From Beaufortia kweichowensis (lineage: Eukaryota; Chordata; Actinopteri; Cypriniformes; Gastromyzontidae), in assembly GCA_019155185.1 (NCBI GenBank), contig CM032808.1, forward strand, positions 6,872,716-6,936,715: a DNA stretch of 64,000 nucleotides, in the 5' to 3' direction. Position numbers and translations under genes: made by a program. Shown one piece after another: positions 48,450 through 59,914 of the stretch. Position 1 is the stretch's first letter, and the number at the start of each line of letters is the position of its first letter. The notes under the pieces were generated by a model, which was not told where the DNA came from, did not search any database, and saw only the letters and a program-made list of their open reading frames with translations.

Positions 48450-49370
48450 GTCTTCTTCCTGGTGTTCAGATCGACGCCAAGATCCAGTTAACTGCCCGAT
48501 TAGCGTGGTTCTGGAATTCTTGCAAGATCGCTTTTCTTCGGGGAGCTTATGCCCTCTACGGTCAAGGTCTGGCGCGGCTGCCATTTCTGCCTTTCATGGC
48601 CTTGTCCACGGCCAGTCTGTGGGTCGAGACCAGCTGGTTATACGCCTTCGCGGGCACCAGGAGGCTGAGGCCGGTGTTACGTGCCAGAGTTCCTACGTGG
48701 GATCTGGCGGTGGTACTTCAAGGGTTGTCGGTGGCACCGCTCGAACCCATTGAGGCCGTTTGGTCAAATTTCTGACCCTCAAGACTGTGTTCTTGCTGGC
48801 AGTATCTTTCCTGAAGAGAGTTGGTGATCTCCAAGCTCTTTCAGTCTCTCCTTCTTGCCTGGCTTTTTCCCCAGGCATGATTAAGGCTTTTCTGTACCCT
48901 AAAGAGGGTTACGCACTAAAGTACCCACCAATGTGCCGAGGCACATTACGCTGTAGGCCTTCTGTCCTCCTCCCTTTCAGGATTCGGACCAGGAAAAAGC
49001 TAATCTTTTGTGTCCAGTGCGAGCACTGGACGCCTTACGTTGCTCACAGAACTGCTCCCTTGAGAAAGTCTGAGCAGTTGTTTGTATGTTTTGGTCCTCC
49101 CAGCACTGGGGTGCCGGGCGACCAAACAATCTCTTAGTAGGTGGATAGTCGAGGCTATCTCACTAGCTTACGGAGCCTCTGGACAGCAGTCTCCACTGTC
49201 TGTCAAAGCTCACTCAACTAGGGGTATGGCGGCCTCTAAGGCCTTACGGTCAGGGCTACGCCAAGATGTGTGTAATGCGGCCGGCTGGTCCCTCGCTGCT
49301 CACGCTCGTGCGTTTTTATGACTTGGACCTGGCTTCCACGCCAGGTGCCCATGTTCTGCAGCCCTGAGGG
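48450..49370 (+). pseudogene. Tyrosine recombinase remnant of the DIRS element
   Basis: A catalytic-type HSTRGMAASKALRSG (H..R; codons at 49211-49222) is followed by CNAAGW and a shifted FVRFY-like end with the Tyr codon at 49317-49319. Upstream segments LLAVSFLKRVGDLQALSVS and RWIVEAISLAYG belong to the same fold. Several frameshifts. Confidence 0.8.
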
Positions 49371-49955
49371 GCTTGTTTTCTACGAATGACAGCCAGGAAA
49401 TCTCGCTGGGTATTCTATTTATTTGACTTTGGCGGCAAGTAGGGTCTTGTCTCTCGTCCTCTTTGGGGCCTGGCTCGAGGGCCAGGACCCCGTGCGTCAA
49501 AGGGTTCCCATGCATCTCGGCCCTGAGGGGTCGACTTTGTACGTGGACACCGGGCCAGCTGAGTCTCGCCGTGTGTTTCCAGCTTTATGGTTCTGGCTCG
49601 AGAGCCAGCTACCTAAACTTGGGTTTCTGCTCCTTTGCACTTTCCCCGGGGGCCCGGTGATTTCCATCGCAGTGGTGAGCCCATGCGTTTCGGCTCATTT
49701 GGTTACCGGCTAGTGAATCTCGCTGTGTATTCCCTGTATGTTCTTGTATCAGGACCGAGGTCCTGCATGTCTTGCCCTTAGAGGCCTTCGGAGTAGTTGT
49801 AAACGGCCAGGAAATCTTGCCGTCTCACTCCCTTTATGGCGTTCTGGCTTGCGCGAGCCAGGGTCTACGCTTAACCCTGTCGAGGTAGTTCCTCTTATTG
49901 TGCTCTACCGGATTCACACTTCCAGGGACTTGCTCGCACGGCGACGCTTGGATTG

Positions 49956-50053
49956 CGTTCCCATAGCGCCATTCGCTGACGCTCGCGCTGAGTTCCCTTG
50001 AAAGGGAACGCCTCCAGGTTACGTGATAACCCTTTGTTCCCCTGAGAGGGAAC
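49956..50053 (+). repeat. DIRS internal complementary region
   Basis: Its first half (GTTCCCATAGCGCCATTCGC) is complementary to the left outer end and its second half (CAGGTTACGTGATAACCC) to the right outer end. Such a junction is the template that restores DIRS ends. Confidence 0.85.
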
Positions 50054-50106
50054 GGTAGACGCCAGCGCTCTTCCGCCATACTCCCTGCATGCCTGGGCGC
50101 AGCTTC

Positions 50107-50320
50107 GGCACTTTACGCTGAATGTGTGTGCGCTCCACGCTCTTTATAGCTTCCTGGTCCTGACGCCACCCGCCCGTGGCGTTCTGTCCCGCTCATTTCG
50201 GCAATCTTGCACACGTGCTTCCAGACGCCGGTCACGCCAAGCGTGCCCCATAGCGTCATTCGCTGACCTAGCGCCTCGCTCCCTCTCAGGGAACAAGGGT
50301 TACATACGTAACCTGAGACG
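50107..50320 (+). repeat. DIRS right inverted terminal repeat
   Basis: The complement of the left repeat, recognisable by CTTTATAGCTTCCTGGTCCTG and CATAGCGTCATTCGCTGACC. The outermost part ends CGTAACCTGAGACG. Confidence 0.85.
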
Positions 50321-50469
50321 ATTTTCTTTAGCTGCTTTGAAACATTATGTTTTGTTAAAAACACTGTAGAAATACAAATGTGATTGAAAAATCTTTAGCC
50401 TATGTTTGGAAAATCATACCATGAGCAATATATCTCAAATAATTTTCTCACTAATTTCTCACTAATTTT

Positions 50470-50506
<37 letters not shown>

Positions 50507-50856
50507 ATAACATGTCAGCAGTCCTTATATAAAGTATAAATTAAATATATAAATTACTACAACTGAAAAATATTTAGTTAGTTACACATTTACTGGTAAA
50601 TCCAAAAAAGTAAATGTTTTTGCTTAGTATGACAGATTGCACCCAACAACAGCAGCTCTGACAAAATTATAATTATAGAAAAATATTAGTATACTTTAAT
50701 TAGGCTATACTGGCTATCAAACATTATATATTATAAGTATCTTAACAAATTATAGTTATAAAAATATTTATGTATAGTGAACATCACTTGCCCTTAGCCT
50801 TCACCTGAACACTCAATGCACAAAAACAATGTGTTTAATAATGTAAAGTTTGCTCT
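50321..50856. other. Spacer with (TA)n between DIRS and IFIT remnant
   Basis: AT-rich spacer without a gene. A (TA)n run of about 15 units lies near 50474-50503. Confidence 0.55.
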
Positions 50857-50992
50857 ATTTCTCATTGGATGTAGATTCCAGAACTTGCTCACAGCCCTTT
50901 TCAGTGAAATGTGTCCCACCTGTTACCTGCTCAATGAATTCTAGTATACCTAAAACTCTTGTGTTATTTGTGTTATAAGATAAACGCTTAGA
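50857..50992 (-). pseudogene. 3' remnant of an IFIT D-like gene
   Basis: On the minus strand this matches the last ~45 codons of IFIT D (59915-60050): KRLSYNTNNTRVLGILEFIE and then QVTGGTHFTEKGCEQVLEST, ending at the same stop. Upstream homology breaks off abruptly at the KRL codons. The remnant frame is fully open. Its 5' counterpart is probably the fragment at 54556-54699. Confidence 0.85.
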
Positions 50993-51470
50993 CAAAGGAC
51001 AACTTAAGAGGTGAACAAGAAAAACATCAAGCCTGTCTTGTAATTTTATTTGATTATTATTTTGATTATTAAAAAATTATTTTATTTTTAAACAGAGAGT
51101 GCCCTGTTGCAAAAAGTTCAGATTAAGTGAAATATTTATTGCTTTATTCAAGAACTGTATACGATATGTGCAAAATGAATAGTACAGAAACAAAATTGTA
51201 TATACACAAATCATGCAGTAAACAATCTTTAAGACAGAACAATAATTATTTTCTATGTTAAACTCTAATGTAGCACTAATGTTGCTTATATTGCTTTCCT
51301 CACTGTTGTAAGTCACTCTGGATAAAAGCGACTGCCAAATGCCTAAATGTAAATGTAATGTCAGTTTTGCAATCATCTCAATGAATGCATAAGCATAAAA
51401 GTGTTACGAGTACTTGAAGCACAAGGTTATATTACATATAAAACATGATGAGTAGTTTTAACCATACATA
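50993..51470. other. Spacer with SINE tail between IFIT remnant and IFIT B
   Basis: No gene. A repeat tail CTGGATAAAAGCGACTGCCA at about 51312-51356 resembles the 3' ends of fish SINEs. Confidence 0.5.
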
Positions 51471-51481
51471 ATGTCATAGCT

Positions 51482-53530
51482 TTACTGTATGGACAGTCTG
51501 AGAGCACAGAGGTTACTGAGATATTCATCACTGTCTACATAACTCAAAGCTGTCTCATAGCACTCAATGGCTTGACGTGTCTCTCCATTTTCTTTGTGAA
51601 GGAACCCTAGTATCCCATAAGCCTCTCCGTCCTGTGGGTTCTTCCGAATGCGTTTCTCTGCAATCTTTTTCAAATTGCAATCACTTCTCTTCCCTTCATG
51701 TGAACCTGGGTTCATCTTCAGGCATTTCTTGTAGTACTCGATACCCAAAGCTTCACATCTGTTGCAGTACAACTGGAAGGCAGCATAATGAAAATAGATG
51801 ATATACAGACTGTCATTTTTCTCTTTGGCTGTTTTTAAAGTCAACTGAAACAACTCTTCAGCCCGTGAAATGTCACGATTTTCTCCATAATGAAGAGCCA
51901 GTTCACCCATCGCAGCAGTAAAGCAGGGTGATTGAGCTGTAGCCATTTCTAAATGGTAGATGATCTGATCACGAATCTGTTGAACTCTGGATTCTCTGGC
52001 ATGGTGATTTCCCTCCTGCAGCAGTTGGATTTTCTTCCTTTTATAGCAGAGGGCTAACTGATGATGTATGAAACTTGAATCAGGTGACTGTTCAAGTGCT
52101 ATTTTCAACAAATCAATAGACCTGTCCACACATCCTTTATTCCTGAAGAATTTTCCAACATACCGCATGACATGTGGGTGATCTGAAGATCTTTCTAAAG
52201 CTTCCTTCACCAGTCTTTCAGCTTCTTTGTGCTTCTTGTAAATGTTCAGTCGCATAGCCAGCAGAACCTTTAGAACATCATCATCAGGACTTGTTTCAAT
52301 GGCCCGTCTCAGTTGCTTGATTGCAGGTGAACTATCGACAGTGAATTTCTCGTATTCTGTCCGATACAGAGCAATGGCATAACCAGTGTTCCACTCCCCA
52401 TTTTCTGGTTCCAGTTCTAAAGCCTTCTTAAAACATTCTTTGGCTCTGTTGTAATAGTTGCGAGAAAATTTAAGAAAGGTCCACCCCTTCTCACCAAGCA
52501 CCTCTGGAACAGATGAAGACTCACATGAAATGTTTTCATTTATCTTCTGGAGTTTCTGCAGGTAACTTTCACACCCTGTATAATTCTTCATGTGGTAGTT
52601 TAACCAGGCAAGGTTGCCATAGGTGACAATGAGAGTTTTGTGTAATTCTTCCTCGTGACACTCTGCGTAAAGTTTCACAGATGTCATGAGATTGTTATGT
52701 GCCTCTTCTTGAAACCCCTGAAGGAATTTGACATATCCCAAAGCACAGTATGTTTGTGCCAGTCTTTCTTTTTTACCAGGATCCAAGTTAAGCTGTTCTT
52801 TTAGCCGATTGAGAACACCAGGTAGATCTATGTCATCTTTTATCAGAGCCCAGGTAAAGTGACATTCCAGCTGGTGAAGATTTCTTCTTAAAGCTCTGTC
52901 GTGATCTATACTAGAAAATAAGAAATGAGAAGAGTTACTTTTAATCAGCATATTTTATCATTTCAAAATTATAACTTTATTGATTTAACCCATGGTTGAG
53001 TCATATATGGACATTTTCTAGGTTAATTTAATCCAGTGGTAAAATAACCTAGTATATGTGTATGTAATATTGAACTATTAAAAAATATGTTCATTAATGG
53101 TTTAAAGTTGACCTACATCATTATGTGGACATAGAGAAGAGAAGGCATGATTCTAAATTTACATATCACATGAGCTCTCTTTTAACAATCAGATGTTTGT
53201 CCTCTTATTAGAAATATAATAATTACAATGTCCTAAGAGTATGTACAGCAAGAAGTTGAACTCAAATTTTCAGCCTTTAAATTAAACCATAAATGAATGT
53301 GGATACATTACACAGCAAAAAAGGTGCCTTATTTTTTTAAGTATAGTCAAACTAGCTTTACTTCAAACAACTATTTTTAATTTTGATCAGTGGTGAGCTG
53401 CAGTTACTTATTGACTGGGTTGAAGTAATTTAAAACATCTATAGACATATTCGACAGTTGAAGTTTGACTGTATGAAAAAATGTAAGACAGCTAAATATT
53501 TTTACAGTGTATAGCCAAAACTTACCTCAT
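51482..53530 (-). CDS. ifit: IFIT family protein B (interferon-induced, TPR repeats)
   Basis: Exon 1 contributes ATGAG (53526-53530, donor GTAAGT); exon 2 is 51482-52910 (acceptor TTTTCTAG). The joined frame starts MSIDHDRALRRNLHQLECHF and gives 477 residues, a normal IFIT length. TPR-like stretches include LIVTYGNLAWLNYHMKNYTG, SVPEVLGEKGWTFLKFS, NGEWNTGYAIALYRTEYEK, SSFIHHQLALCYKRKK and DGEAYGILGFLHKENGE. The C-terminal TPR is present, unlike in IFIT A. Sequence differs from IFIT C only at scattered residues, so the pair is recent. It lies between the two remnants of another IFIT gene. An ISRE about 110 bp upstream of the ATG predicts interferon induction. Confidence 0.95.
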
Positions 53531-53637
53531 CTTGAACGTCTGTATAATAAAAGTTTCAGAAGCTGTTTAATGAGGAGGATGGTCCAGGCAGTGCTTTAAT
53601 ATCCTCTAGCAGAGATGGGAGGGTAAAACTCAGAATA

Positions 53638-53651
53638 GAAACTGAAACTTT
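53638..53651 (-). promoter_or_regulatory. ISRE of IFIT B
   Basis: GAAACTGAAACTTT (plus strand), a good GAAANNGAAAC match to the interferon-stimulated response element. It lies about 110 bp upstream of the start codon. Confidence 0.75.
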
Positions 53652-54120
53652 GTTTGTTTGCAATGTTAAGTACAGATTTCTTATGACTTCTTATTTTACT
53701 TTCAGGTGACACTCATCAGTTTACAAATTCCAGTTAAGCATTTTATTTTTAGCCAAGAGATAACAAAGGCATTAATTTTTCACATTTAAAAATGCATTGG
53801 GTTAAAAAAGTTTATTATGGATAATTCAGTAACAATAATAGCAAGCCAGATGGGAAAAGGATCTGTTGCAATGCAATCTAAGGTTGTCAACTGTCCCGTA
53901 TAGTACAGAATCTCACATATTTAAAACATGAAGCAGAGTTTGTCCCATATAAGCTACATATATGAGAGAGGCGTACAGTTTATAGATCTAAACAAAGGGT
54001 GGGCAAACGTTTTGATTCAAAGGTCATATCAAGGTTTTGACGAAACAATTGATAAGTCCTCAGTAAGCCTGTCTTTAGCCTATGTAAATGCTATACTCTT
54101 CTGCATAATGACAGTCTCTT

Positions 54121-54434
54121 AAAGGGATAGTTCACTCAAAAATAAAAATTATGTCATCATTTTTGACCCTTCTGTCATTCAAACCCTGTGTATGTTTCTT
54201 TCTTTTGTGGAACACAAAAGAAGGTATTTTGCAAAACACTGGTTGCCGGCACCCATTGACTTCCATTGTATCTTGTGTCCATACTATGAAAGTTAATGGG
54301 TGCCGGTTACCAGCGTTTTGCAAAATATCTTCTTCTGTGTTCTGCTGAATCAAGAAAGTCATACAGGTTTGACATGACATGAGGGTGAGTAAATAAAAAA
54401 TATTTGTATTTTTGGGTGAACTTTCCCTTTAAAA
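54121..54434. mobile_element. Short inverted-repeat DNA transposon (copy 1)
   Basis: About 310 bp bounded by AAAGGGATAGTTCACTCAAA and the inverted TTTGGGTGAACTTTCCCTTT, flanked on both sides by TTAA. The middle is itself a large imperfect palindrome (GTTGCCGGCACCCATTGACT and its complement). No coding capacity; a MITE. Present at the same place in the duplicate. Confidence 0.85.
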
Positions 54435-54555
54435 ACAACATTAAAACTTAATACTAATATACAGAATCAAACCCGACCCTTTTCTCATCTTCATTCAAAT
54501 GCACTGAAAATGCATTAAACACACACATATATATAATCTGTAACACAGTTTTAAC

Positions 54556-54699
54556 TTGCCTTCCCCCAGCTTTAAGTCTAGGTTTTCCTCCAGTTTAATT
54601 AAATGATCTGTGATGTTTGTATGTTCTTTTTTCATATTCCATGTGAAGTGACATTCCAGCTGAGCCAGCTCTGTATTGAGAGATGTATCCTCTGTACAA
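54556..54699 (-). pseudogene. 5' remnant of an IFIT D-like gene, exon 2 start
   Basis: After an AATGCAG acceptor the frame reads CTEDTSLNTELAQLECHFTW, then NMKKEHTNITDHLIKLEENL, closely like the start of IFIT D exon 2. Homology ends near the LGEGK codons, where the duplicated segment begins. The rest of the gene is absent here; the 3' end survives at 50857-50992. Confidence 0.85.
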
Positions 54700-55183
54700 C
54701 TGCATTAAATAAAAAGCTATAATGAAAATTATGTTAAGGATTATGAAATGTATGATTCACTAAGATAAGATAAAAAGATATATATTTTTTAATGATATGA
54801 TGGAATAAAGTTGTGAATCAACAGGAACAAACTAAGAAAATACACACATTGAGTAAAAGTGTTGACATAAGATTTGGTGCTAACTATGGTTAAAATGAAA
54901 ACAGGCTTCGTTCGAAACATCTGGGATTTAGGATGTTTCCTACTTCAACCTTAACAGTGCTCTTTAATATTACTAAACACTTTTATTGTTTTAATGTTAG
55001 TAAATCCTTAGATGCTACTAAATACTTTCAATTTTACTAACCCAGACGTTCTCTCTTGGTTTGAGGAGGAAAATATCATAAATCCGAGTTTTCTGTAACG
55101 CAGAATGTTTTCCGCCTAAGCGCTTTCGATTCCCGTCAATAGACCAAGACAAACAAACGTTCAACAATATAAATGAAACCTAC

Positions 55184-55188
55184 CTCAT
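55184..55188 (-). pseudogene. Coding exon 1 (ATGAG) of the broken IFIT
   Basis: Minus-strand ATGAG followed by donor GTAGGTTTCAT, as in IFIT D. It would splice to the remnant exon 2 at 54699. A weak ISRE-like CTTTCGATTC lies nearby at 55122-55131. Confidence 0.65.
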
Positions 55189-56040
55189 CTTTTGCGTGAC
55201 CTACAAACCTTTAAATGCTTTTAAAGTCATTTAATTTATAAAACAAAATAAATAATTATCTAAAACCAAGAACACAATCGAGACCATCAATACATGTATC
55301 TGCTCTCATCTGGGTGACGTCATCTGAGGAACGTGAGCATGTGGATAGTTCAACATTTAAAGGGGCAGATACACGAGACTTCTGCTTCCTGTTTATGTAC
55401 GTCATTCTCAACATTCAATTACGTAATGATATGCACACTCATTTTAGCGTTATTCCTTCATATAAACCTTGTTTTAGTGATATATAGTTTATATACTGCA
55501 ACAGTAGGTCTTAGTTAATGTTGTCTTATAATGCTTTAAAAATATGTGTTTGCTTTCCAAATTTCCAAACTGCCTTCCAGTTGAAGCCACCCAGATATCA
55601 CCTCTATACCCTTGACTTTATTTTGCTATCAAGCTAACGTTTAAACATAAATGAAAGGAGAAAGTTTTAGTTTGATAGGGCAAGTCATACCAATTATCTT
55701 TAATCATTTTACTGCCTCACTATATATTAATACACACATTTAATGTTCTTGTTTTTTATTTCTGTTATAAGGAGTTACAACAGATTCAATAAAATATTAT
55801 CAGTTTATTTGCCTTTTGAATAAAGTGTAAGACTTTCTAAATATAAAAAAACTAACCCTGAAAATTAATTTCCATAGCAATAATGATATGTGCTTTACAA
55901 TAATCTTAAATATACTCTGCAATATTATAAACACACTATAGTTTTATATTGTTATAATAATATAAATACAATACTTATAATATACAAGTGAAGGTAGCTT
56001 AATAACATGCTGATACAGTAGTCAACGACTATGTAAACAT
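55189..56040. other. Upstream flank of the broken IFIT and downstream flank of IFIT C
   Basis: AT-rich; no other gene or repeat recognised. Contains the presumed promoter of the broken IFIT on the left side. Confidence 0.5.
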
Positions 56041-56056
56041 GCATAATGTCATAGCT

Positions 56057-58105
56057 TTACTGTATAGACAGTCTGAGAGCACAGAGGTTACTGAGATATT
56101 CATCACTGTCTACATAACTCAAAGCTGTCTCATAGCACTCAATGGCTTGACGTTTCTCTCCATTTTCTTTGTGAAGGAACCCTAGTATCCCATAAGCCTC
56201 TCCGTCCTGTGGGTTCCTCTGAATGCGTTTCTCTGCAATTGTTTTCAAGTTGTAATCACTTCTCTTCCCTTCATATGAACCTGGGTTCATCTTCAGGCAT
56301 TTCTTGTAGTACTCGACACCCAAAGCTTCACATCTGTTCCAGTACAACTGGAAGTCAGCATAATAAAAGTAGATGAGATACAGACTGTCATTTTTCTCTT
56401 TGGCTGTTTTTAAAGTCAACTGAAACAACTCTTCAGCCCGTGAAATGTCACGATTTTCTCCATAATGAAGAGCCAGTTCACTCATCGCAGCAGTAAAGCA
56501 GGGTAATTGAGTTGTAGCCATTTCTAAATGGTAGATGATCTGACCACGAATCTGTTGAACTCTGGATTCTCTGGCATGGTGATTTCCCTCCTGCAGCAGT
56601 TGGATTTTCTTCCTTTTATAGCAGAGGGCTAACTGATGATGTATGAAACTTGAATCAGGTGACTGTTCAAGTGCTTTTTTCAACAAATCAATAGACCTGT
56701 CCACACATCCTATTTTCCTGAAGAATTGTCCAACATATCGCATGACATGTGGGTGATCTGAAGATCTTTCTAAAGCTTCCTTCACCAGTCTTTCAGCTTC
56801 TTCGCGCTTCTTGTAAATGTTCAGTCGCATAGCCAGCAGAACCTTTAGAACATCATCATCAGGACTTGTTTCAATGGCCCGTCTCAGTTGCTTGATTTCA
56901 GGTGAACTATCGACAGTGAATTTCTTGTATTCTGTCCGATACAGAGCAATGGCATAACCAGTGTTCCACTCCCCATTTTCTGGTTCCAGTTCTAAAGCCT
57001 TCTTAAAACATTCTTTGGCTCTGTCGCAATACTGGTGAGAAAATTTAAGAAAGGTCCACCCCTTCTCACCAAGCACCTCTGGAACAGATGAAGACTCACA
57101 TGAAATGTTTTCATTTATCTTCTGGAGTTTCTGCAGGTAACTTTCACACTCCATATAATTCTTCATGTGGTAGTTTAACCAGGCAAGGTTGCCATAGGTG
57201 ACAATGAGAGTTTTGTGTAATTCTTCCTCGTGACACTCTGCGTAAAGTTTCACAGATGTCATGAGATTGTCATGTGCCTCTTCTTGAAACCCCTGAAGGA
57301 ATTTGACATATCCCAAAGCACAGTATGTTTGTGCCAGTCTTTCTTTTTTATCAGGATCCAAGTTAAGCTGTTCTTTCAGCCGATTGAGAACACCAGGTAG
57401 ATCTATGTCATCTTTTATCAGAGCCCAGGTAAAGTGACATTCCAGCTGGTGAAGATTTCTTCTTAAAACACTGTCGTGATCCATACTAGAAAATAAGAAA
57501 TGAGAAGAGTTACTTTTAATCAGCATATTTTATCATTTCAAAATTATAACTTTATTGATTTAACCCATGGTTGAGTCATATATGGACATTTTCTAGGTTA
57601 TTTTCTAGGCTAATTTCTTGATCCAGTGGGTAAAATAACCTAGTATATGTATGTAGTATTGAACTATTAAAAAATATGTTCATTAATGGTTTAAAGTTGA
57701 CCTACATCATTATGTGGACATAGAGAAGAGAAGGCATGATTCTAATCACATCACATGAGCTCTCTTTTAACAATCAGATGTTTGTCCTCTTATTAGAAAT
57801 ATAATAATTACAATGTCCTAAGAGTATGTACAGCAAGAAGTTGAACTCAAATTTTCAGCCTTTAAATTAAACCATAAATGAATGTGGATACATTACACAG
57901 CAAAAAAGGTGCCTTATTTTTTTAAGTATAGTCAAACTAGCTTTACTTCAAACAACTATTTTTAATTTTGATCAGTGGTGAGCTGCAGTTACTTATTGAC
58001 TGGTTTGAAGTAATTTAAAACATCTATAGACATATTCGACAGTTGAAAGCCAGTTTGATTGTATTCAAAAATATTTTTACAGTGTATAGCCAAAACTTAC
58101 CTCAT
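56057..58105 (-). CDS. ifit: IFIT family protein C (interferon-induced, TPR repeats)
   Basis: Exon 1 contributes ATGAG (58101-58105); exon 2 is 56057-57485. The frame starts MSMDHDSVLRRNLHQLECHF and gives 477 residues. It is the tandem duplicate of IFIT B with scattered substitutions, for example YMECESYL for YTGCESYL, KFSHQYCDRAKE for KFSRNYYNRAKE and YWNRCEALGVEYY for YCNRCEALGIEYY. The frame is intact, so both copies are probably functional. Clustering of changes at TPR helix positions would hint at selection on the ligand groove, but that was not measured. Promoter, ISRE and first exon were duplicated along with it. Confidence 0.95.
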
Positions 58106-58212
58106 CTTGAACGTCTGTATAATAAAAGTTCCAGAAGCTGTTTAATGGGGAGGATGGTCCAGGCGGTGCTTTAATATCCTCTAGCAGGGATGGGAGGGTG
58201 AAACTCAGAATA

Positions 58213-58226
58213 GAAACTGAAACTTT
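58213..58226 (-). promoter_or_regulatory. ISRE of IFIT C
   Basis: GAAACTGAAACTTT (plus strand), identical to the IFIT B site and in the same position relative to the start codon. Confidence 0.75.
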
Positions 58227-58682
58227 GTTTGTTTGCAATGTTAAGTACAGATTTCTTATGACTTCTTATTTTACTTTCAGTTGACACTCATTAGTTTACA
58301 AATTCCATTTTTAACCAAAACATGACAAAGGCATTAATTTCTGACATTTAAAAATGCATTGGGTTAAAAAAGTTTATTATGGATAATTCAGTAACAATAA
58401 TAGCAAGCCCGATGGGAAAAGGATCTGTTGCAATGCAATCTAAGGTTGTCAACTGTCCCGTATAGTACAGAATCTCACATATTTAAAACATGAAGCGGAG
58501 TTTGTCCCATATAAGCAACATATATGAGAGAGGCGTACAGTTTATAGATCTAAACAAAGGGTGGGCAAACGTTTTGATTCAAAGGTCATATCAAGGTTTT
58601 GACAAAACAATTGATAAGTCCTCAGTAAGCCTGTCTTTAGCCTATGTAAATGCTATACTCTTCTGCATAATGACAGTCTCTT

Positions 58683-58994
58683 AAAGGGATAGTTCACTCA
58701 AAAATAAAAATTATGTCATCATTTTTGACCCTTCTGTCATTCAAACCCTGTGTATGTTTCTTTCTTTTGTGGAACACAAAAGAAGGTATTTTGCAAAACA
58801 CTGGTTGCCGGCACCCATTGACTTCCATTGTATCTTGTGTCCATACTATGAAAGTTAATGGGTGCCGGTTACCAGCGTTTTGCAAAATATCTTCTTCTGT
58901 GTTCTGCTGAATCAAGAAAGTCATACAGGTTTGACATGACATGAGGGTGAGTAAATAAAAAATATATTTTTATTTTTGGGTGAACTTTCCCTTT
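58683..58994. mobile_element. Short inverted-repeat DNA transposon (copy 2)
   Basis: The duplicate of the element at 54121-54434 with the same TTAA flanks, so it was inserted before the segmental duplication. Confidence 0.85.
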
Positions 58995-59056
58995 AAAAAC
59001 AACATTAAAACTTAATACTAATATACAGAATCAAACCCGACACAGTTTTAACTTGT

Positions 59057-59914
59057 CCAGGCATGATAAACGGTTAGGGGAGGAGCTGAACGTTCATCAA
59101 AGTCCTTTTGAAGTCATTCCTCACACCAGTAGAGAGCAGTGCTGATCAAGGCAGTAGAGAAAGATGACATGCGACAACATCAATACATCTCCAATAGTAC
59201 ACCACATAATAAACATCTCTGAAAACATTGTACATTTTGTTTTATTCCTTACGTAAAGCTTGCACAAGGAACTCTACAGTGGATGGTTTTCCACTTGTTA
59301 TCTGCTCAAGAGTTTAACCATTAAAGTAATTGATCACAATACCATATACACATGCTCAAGCAGGCATTAAGAATTACTACAAAATGTAAAAACATCAGAT
59401 ATAACACACATTAGACATATTTGATATTTCTTTTGTCTAATGTTATGTTTTACATACCTGACAAGCTGCCAAACCAACAGCTGCCTTACAAAATATTATT
59501 TTAAAAAAATTAAACAAATGTATACTTTTACTAGTTGCTTACAAAAATGTTTGTAAGTACTGCCAAACTACAACAAATATATTTATAAATGCATATTAAT
59601 TAAACATTACTGTCATATGTAAATACTCTGTGTCGGTTTAGTGTTTATATTTGAATGTAATTTAACAAATTATCTGTTTATGAGCATTATAGCAGTTTCT
59701 TATGTAATAATGCTTGATGATGTCATTAATGAATTGGGCATTCTGGGTCTTTATGAACACTGACATTATATTTTGTGTTCCTGTAGCGCTATAAAATTCT
59801 GTCAGTCTTATTGTATTATCTCTGTCAATTATGCAATCTTATTTTCAATTAGTTTGTGTTCGGACAAAAAAACAAACATTTTACATTCAACAAATAAACA
59901 ATACAGATTTTGTA
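59057..59914. other. Spacer between IFIT C and IFIT D
   Basis: AT-rich with no gene; the right part is probably the IFIT D 3'UTR. Confidence 0.5.

Larger units (their letters stand above)
44929..50320 (+). mobile_element. DIRS-like tyrosine-recombinase retrotransposon, degenerate
   Basis: A 5.4-kb, GC-rich island in AT-rich DNA. It has inverted terminal repeats (about 44929-45126 and 50107-50320) and an internal complementary region (about 49956-50053) matching both outer ends, the hallmark of DIRS elements that replicate through a circle. Inside, in order on the plus strand: a gag-like ORF, reverse transcriptase with YIDD, an RNase H region, and a tyrosine recombinase with an HSTR motif and a downstream FY. 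Several frameshifts and stops break the frames, so it cannot be an intact copy. The integrase-free, recombinase-based design predicts no target-site duplication, and none was seen. It sits between IFIT A and the rest of the IFIT cluster. Confidence 0.9.
51471..54564. repeat. Segmental duplication, copy 1 (contains IFIT B)
   Basis: Matches 56041-59056 in the same orientation through the coding exons, the intron, the promoter, the 5' flank and an embedded short transposon. The offset is 4,575 bp across the gene and slightly less further right because of small indels. The left border falls about 10 bp past the IFIT stop codon. Near the right end copy 1 has about 75 bp that copy 2 lacks. Confidence 0.9.
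56041..59056. repeat. Segmental duplication, copy 2 (contains IFIT C)
   Basis: The partner of 51471-54564. It lacks the IFIT D-like 5' fragment that follows copy 1; instead, unique sequence begins soon after CACAGTTTTAACTTG. Confidence 0.9.

Noticed and set aside
54132..54380. 82-codon minus-strand ORF present in both duplicated segments
   Set aside because: It lies entirely within the short inverted-repeat transposon and its palindromic centre, so the duplication explains its conservation.
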